A stretch of 64,000 nt of DNA. Origin: Amorphochlora amoebiformis (Eukaryota > Cercozoa > Chlorarachniophyceae). Below are positions 59,869-64,000 of the stretch, piece by piece; position 1 is the first letter of the stretch; every line of letters starts with the position of its first letter. The position numbers and the translations under genes were made by a program. The stretch is taken from positions 178,552-242,551 of the forward strand of contig BAAHQB010000277.1 in NCBI GenBank assembly GCA_054601695.1, given 5' to 3'. The notes under the pieces are model-generated. The model was not told where the DNA came from, ran no database searches, and saw only the letters and a list, made by a program, of their open reading frames with translations.

Positions 59869-60495
59869 GAACATGCTTGTACTATGTCAATCTGTGAGGC
59901 CAATGAGCTGGAATCGAAATTTTTTTTTCAATTTTTTTTGTTAAGATACTCATATGTAATATCCAATTATATATATATTAAATACATTATTCTAAAGGTT
60001 GCATATCCAGTATATTCACGAATATCAGTAGTAGCTACGTAGCTACTCTAGCTATTAGCTACGTAGACTAGATAGAGCTAGCTAGAGAGCTAGATCTATC
60101 ATAACTGATCATAACTGATCATATGCAATGAGATTACACTTTCTAATTAATTAATTATATATAAAAAAAAAATCATTTACAAGCACAAATTTGCGTGTAC
60201 ATTCTGGCATACAGTGATAACACACACATATGCACTACTAGACTAGATGCAGTAGCGCAGGTGTATTTTAAGTAGGTTGTGGCCCTTTTTTTTGCAGCGA
60301 AGTATAGCTTTGGCTAGTTTTGGGCGCTAATCATGATCGATGCTCCTCGCGCGATCAACAGTGTTTCAGTTACTCGAGCATTGTTGTTTGATATAGTCGC
60401 GGACGGCCTGACTCTGAATCACGAGCCCGCTGCTCGGAGGGTCGCACTCAAGGCTGTCACGTTCTCAGTAGTGCATCAAGCAACAAATTGCAGCC
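59869..60495. other. Unique intergenic spacer
   Basis: AT-rich to about 60290 with a cluster of AGCTA palindromic pieces (60030-60100: GTAGCTACGTAGCTAC, CTAGCTAGAGAGCTAG), then GC-richer sequence with a 58-codon frame from ATG at 60333 to TAA at 60507. The frame is too short and isolated for me to call it a gene; the region may be the promoter of the gene starting near 60496. Confidence 0.45.
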
Positions 60496-61619
60496 ATGGC
60501 CGCGAATAACATGTCAAGGGTGCTGACGGCGTGAATCTCAAGCGTTGTCGCGTTTTGTCGACGACGTGGTTGGTATCTGTCGTCATATACGCGGGAAAAT
60601 TTGAGCACTGAACAACACATAGTACATGATCATCAAAATCAGTAAAACTGAAAAAACATTATTGGTCGCCGCCCCATTCTGGTTTCAACCCCATCAGTCC
60701 ACCAGTATTGCTTCTTCCCGGCAAACGTTGTACAGCTGAGAGGAATGTGCAGAGTCATGTGCCGGCTTCACAAAATGGCGGGGTTTCCCCCGAACCCGCC
60801 GAGCGCCCCTAAGGAGCATGGATCCGATCGTTTCACCTGAAACGTCGACCTCTTGGCTTGTTTTAGGCGAATTTACATACTTTTCAAATTTTGAATTTAA
60901 ATCGGTTACACGGGGGTCAAGCACGATCCGAAAACACCGGTGTCTCAGCTCTTGATGGAGCCAACGGAGGGCAACGGATCTGGTGCAAAGGCTATGGTCA
61001 AGCAGCGCTCCGAAGGCGTCGCGCCCACCAGTGCATCGTCCGCGACTGCGTCGGCCCATGCGGCTTCTCAGGTCCGAGATGCGATTCGAGACGAAGGCCT
61101 GGCGGCAGGGGCCGGAGCGTACTCGCATCGCCCCGGGGAAAGCAAGTTTCATCACCGCTCAATGTATGGGGGCGGTATTGCTCTTGAAAAGGGAAGCAAT
61201 AGCGGGAGAATGAGCGTTCCGGGGCCGAGGGAGCGACTTGAGAGGATGGAAGGCCTGGTGCCGATGGAACGCCGCATGTACATGGACCGGCCGGGAGTAG
61301 TCGCCCAACAATATGAAGACCCGCGCTACATGGATGAAATGTATGAGCAAGAACATGATTACATTCAGAATTCACACGGGTTTATTGGTCACCTTTTCGG
61401 ACATTCATGACAAACCACTAAGCCATAAAAAAAACTGGTTTTAGGCGCGGTATGGGGTCGAGAACTCAGTTTCCCACCGCATCCGGAGGCATGGGGCAAC
61501 TTTCCGGAGCTCAGGGTCCGGGTCACGGATCGATATTGACGGCGGCAGCTGCTGCGGGCAGCGGAGGAGCCTCTCGGGGCGTGAGTCGTGGCCATTCTGG
61601 GCGCGATTGGCTGAGGTAA
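60496..61619 (+). CDS. Unknown Gly/Arg/Met-rich protein, about 209 residues
   Basis: Exon 60496-60519 starts GCAGCCATGGCC and encodes MAANNMSR; exon 60949-61379 follows in phase (LLMEPTEGNGSGAKAMVKQR ... RERLERMEGLVPMERRMYMD, RYMDEMYEQEHDYIQNSHG); exon 61445-61619 continues in phase 2 (MGQLSGAQGPGHGSI, five alanines, SRGHSGRDWLR) to TAA. Without the last splice the second exon ends 17 bp later in FGHS and TGA. The sequence is low in hydrophobic residues, rich in G, R, M and E, with no recognised domain, probably disordered. This is the only large region free of (TA)n, and GC content is higher than elsewhere. A start at the in-exon ATG (60955) is also possible. The antisense frame 60694-61155 is a rival reading. 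Confidence 0.45.
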
Positions 61620-61869
61620 TCACCAGCCGCGTATCACCTTCGAACATTCCCGAACATTCACACCCGATTTTTATGGGTCGGAGGAGCAATAAAGAAGGGC
61701 GGGGAAGTAGGATAACATGTTAATTCTTACCGGTTTCTCTTTGGTTTCTAGCAAGGGTAACCCCCTTTTTTCTCTCAACCCGCACGGGGACCTTCTTTGA
61801 GAGGCTCCTTCCACCCCCATTGAAACCCTCTTCCCGTCTCTTCCTCTCCCTCTCTCCCTTTACGTTTAG

Positions 61870-62256
61870 CCAGAGGGGTTATATCAAGGATCTTATATTT
61901 CAGAAAGAAAGCAGCGAGAGACAAGAAGGGTGGAAGTTGCCCCGGAAAGGAGGCAACCTTTCTGGGTCCCTTCTCGGCAAGCCTCCAGAATCTTGATTTT
62001 CGACCGAATAAATTAGAGACAACGTTGGTGGGTAGTGATATCTTGATCTGGATAGGTTTGACATTGGACAAGCGATTGACACGTGTATCGCGAAGCACTG
62101 TACGGTGCGAAGGATGCCTCCGTTTGTGGCACAGGTGGGCGGATGTTGTGTGTGTGTGTGTTGGGCATTGTATGTATATATTCAGGTTTGTTTAGTTTTT
62201 TTGAGTTAGTTTTACTTGTGTATATGTAAAAACAGTGTATATGTATACATAAATAC

Positions 62257-62293
<37 letters not shown>

Positions 62294-62398
62294 ATATATG
62301 TATATATTATAATAATAATAATAATAATAACAAATATATATATATATATATAAATATATGTGCATTTCTTATTATTATTCTATATATATATATTTATA

Positions 62399-62477
<79 letters not shown>

Positions 62478-62579
62478 ATATATATATACATCCATACATG
62501 CATATTACATTATACATTATGTATAATTGAACTTGGATTTTTGTCAGTGGCTCCAGTGCAGGGAGTCGATTAACGAACT

Positions 62580-62618
<39 letters not shown>

Positions 62619-62706
62619 ATAATGTATATGAATATATGCATATTACAATATAATTGAACTTGGATTTTTTTCAGTGGCTCCAGTGTAGGGAGTCGATTAA
62701 CGAACT

Positions 62707-62746
<40 letters not shown>

Positions 62747-62897
62747 CATATAGATAATGTATATGAATATATGCATATTACAATATAATTGAACATGGAT
62801 TTTTGTTAGTGGCTCCAGTGTAGGGAGTCGATTAACGAATTGGATTTTCGTCTGATCAGTACGATTCCCATGCTCCATCAGGGTATGAAAACCTACT

Positions 62898-62943
<46 letters not shown>

Positions 62944-63121
62944 GTATATATTATATTATATATATATATATATTATATATATATATATAATATATACATG
63001 TATATACACACATATATATATACTTTCGTCTTATTAATACGATTCCCATGCTCCATCAGGGTATAAAACCCTAATGTATATAATATAAAATATATATATA
63101 TATATATATTTTATATATATA

Positions 63122-63169
<48 letters not shown>

Positions 63170-63265
63170 TTTCGTCTTATTAATACGATTCCCATGCTTC
63201 ATCAGGGTATGAAAACCTAATATATTGTATATATATATAATATATATAATATATGTATATATATT

Positions 63266-63301
<36 letters not shown>

Positions 63302-63332
63302 ATACACACACACATATAATATATATATATAC

Positions 63333-63385
<53 letters not shown>

Positions 63386-63461
63386 ATAAATAGGTCAAAT
63401 AGTGGTTGTTCGGCCAACAGATGGGTCGTCGTTTTGGCTGGTACTTATATATATAATATAC

Positions 63462-63531
<70 letters not shown>

Positions 63532-63617
63532 CATATATATATTATATGTTTTTATACATATCTTTACCCGCACACACAAAAATATATCTATATATATAAT
63601 ACATACACACGTATATG

Positions 63618-63674
<57 letters not shown>

Positions 63675-63752
63675 TATATATATAGGCTCAGTGCGCATCT
63701 AGCTTACAGCTGGAACGGGAGATGCATGCCTGGGAACAACTATCTGTACGCT

Positions 63753-63753
<1 letters not shown>
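61870..63753 (+). CDS. Unknown protein, 5' part, running off the window
   Basis: Five exons agree in phase: 61870-61929 ([19 protein letters not shown]), 62056-62134 ([25 protein letters not shown]), 62810-62882 ([20 protein letters not shown]), 63394-63440 ([15 protein letters not shown]), 63686-63753 ([20 protein letters not shown]). The last ends in phase 2 and the gene continues beyond 64000. The first two exons lie in one open unique region where another frame ([20 protein letters not shown]) and the antisense frame 61775-62098 are also open, so they are less certain than the last three. Cysteines (TCIAKHC, WLQC, AQC) recur but match no family I know. A possible initiator ATG is at 61671 (MGRRSNKEGRG). 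Confidence 0.5.
62270..62810 (+). repeat. (TA)n and two 5'-edge copies of exon 62810-62882
   Basis: GAACTTGGATTTTTnTCAGT then GGCTCCAGTGnAGGGAGTCG and ATTAACGAACTAG at 62529 and 62654, then the intact exon where AACTAG is replaced by AATTGG, removing an in-frame TAG. The copies keep a CAG acceptor while the intact exon has TTAG. Confidence 0.85.
63020..63225 (+). repeat. Two 3'-edge copies of exon 62810-62882
   Basis: TTTCGTCTTATTAATACGAT then TCCCATGCTnCATCAGGGTAT at 63023 and 63168, repeating the exon tail and donor with small changes (CTGATCAGT becomes CTTATTAAT in both). Confidence 0.85.
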
Positions 63754-63834
<81 letters not shown>

Positions 63835-63873
63835 CCTGGGAGCAGCTATCTGTACGCTGGTCTATATATATAT

Positions 63874-63951
<78 letters not shown>

Positions 63952-63967
63952 CATATATATATATATG

Positions 63968-64000
<33 letters not shown>
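63754..64000. repeat. (TA)n with a 3'-edge copy of exon 63686-63753
   Basis: GCCTGGGAnCAnCTATCTGT then ACGCTGGT recurs at 63833-63860 after (TA)n and (GT)n. TA arrays continue to the window end. Confidence 0.85.

Noticed and set aside
60333-60509. 58-codon frame starting MIDAPRAINS
   Set aside because: Short, isolated and not joined to any neighbour; possible but unsupported.
60694-61155. 153-residue antisense frame
   Set aside because: Lacks splice context and overlaps the favoured + exon; it remains a possible rival.
61775-62098. 107-residue antisense frame
   Set aside because: No supporting continuation on the - strand, while + exons further right connect in phase.

Overview
The window is nuclear DNA of a microbial eukaryote, most likely a photosynthetic one. 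No prokaryotic gene structure is present, and genes are broken into small exons (7 to 199 nt in the models below, one of 431 nt) with GT-AG introns. By rough visual estimate about half of the window is (TA)n microsatellite, with further arrays of TTAGGG/CCCTAA-type repeat, CT/GA tracts and minisatellites. Most long open frames are translations of these repeats ([24 protein letters not shown]) and are not genes. I found the real coding sequence by reading the short unique islands between repeats, taking a splice acceptor, an open frame and a donor, and requiring intron phase to agree from island to island. All gene models are by eye, without alignment or transcripts.

The photosynthetic assignment rests on the + strand gene at about 3.9-13.2 kb. 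Its spliced product matches the CCB2/CCB4 (DUF2930) family, which helps attach heme ci to cytochrome b6 in plastids. The TTAGGG-type repeat fits several algal lineages and I do not name a species.

Layout: 0.3-0.45 kb, terminal exon of an unknown gene (+). 1.6-3.1 kb, unassigned exons (+). 3.9-13.2 kb, CCB-like gene (+). 13.2-15.4 kb, a spacer without (TA)n over most of its length and with two direct duplications. 15.5-17.8 kb, a 61-residue protein in three exons (+). 19.3-26.3 kb, unknown charged protein (+). 27.2-27.8 kb, C-terminal part of a Cys/His-rich protein (+). 27.8-28.0 kb, possible mini-gene. 29.4-44.6 kb, an 18-exon gene on the - strand encoding a TIR-domain protein with a C-terminal membrane segment. 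44.85-52.9 kb, a divergent + gene for a secreted cysteine-rich protein. 53.1-57.5, 58.0-59.9, 60.5-61.6 and 61.9-63.75+ kb, four further + genes of unknown function, the last running off the window.

The most unusual property is genomic. Most exons are accompanied by tandem partial copies ('echoes') of one exon edge with its splice site, in the same orientation and separated by (TA)n. Introns are therefore filled with decoy splice sites, (TA)n and telomere-like arrays. The most interesting gene is the TIR protein, whose catalytic-type domain resembles the bacterial TIR subfamily that usually carries WD40 or other repeats, but which here ends just after one membrane helix.
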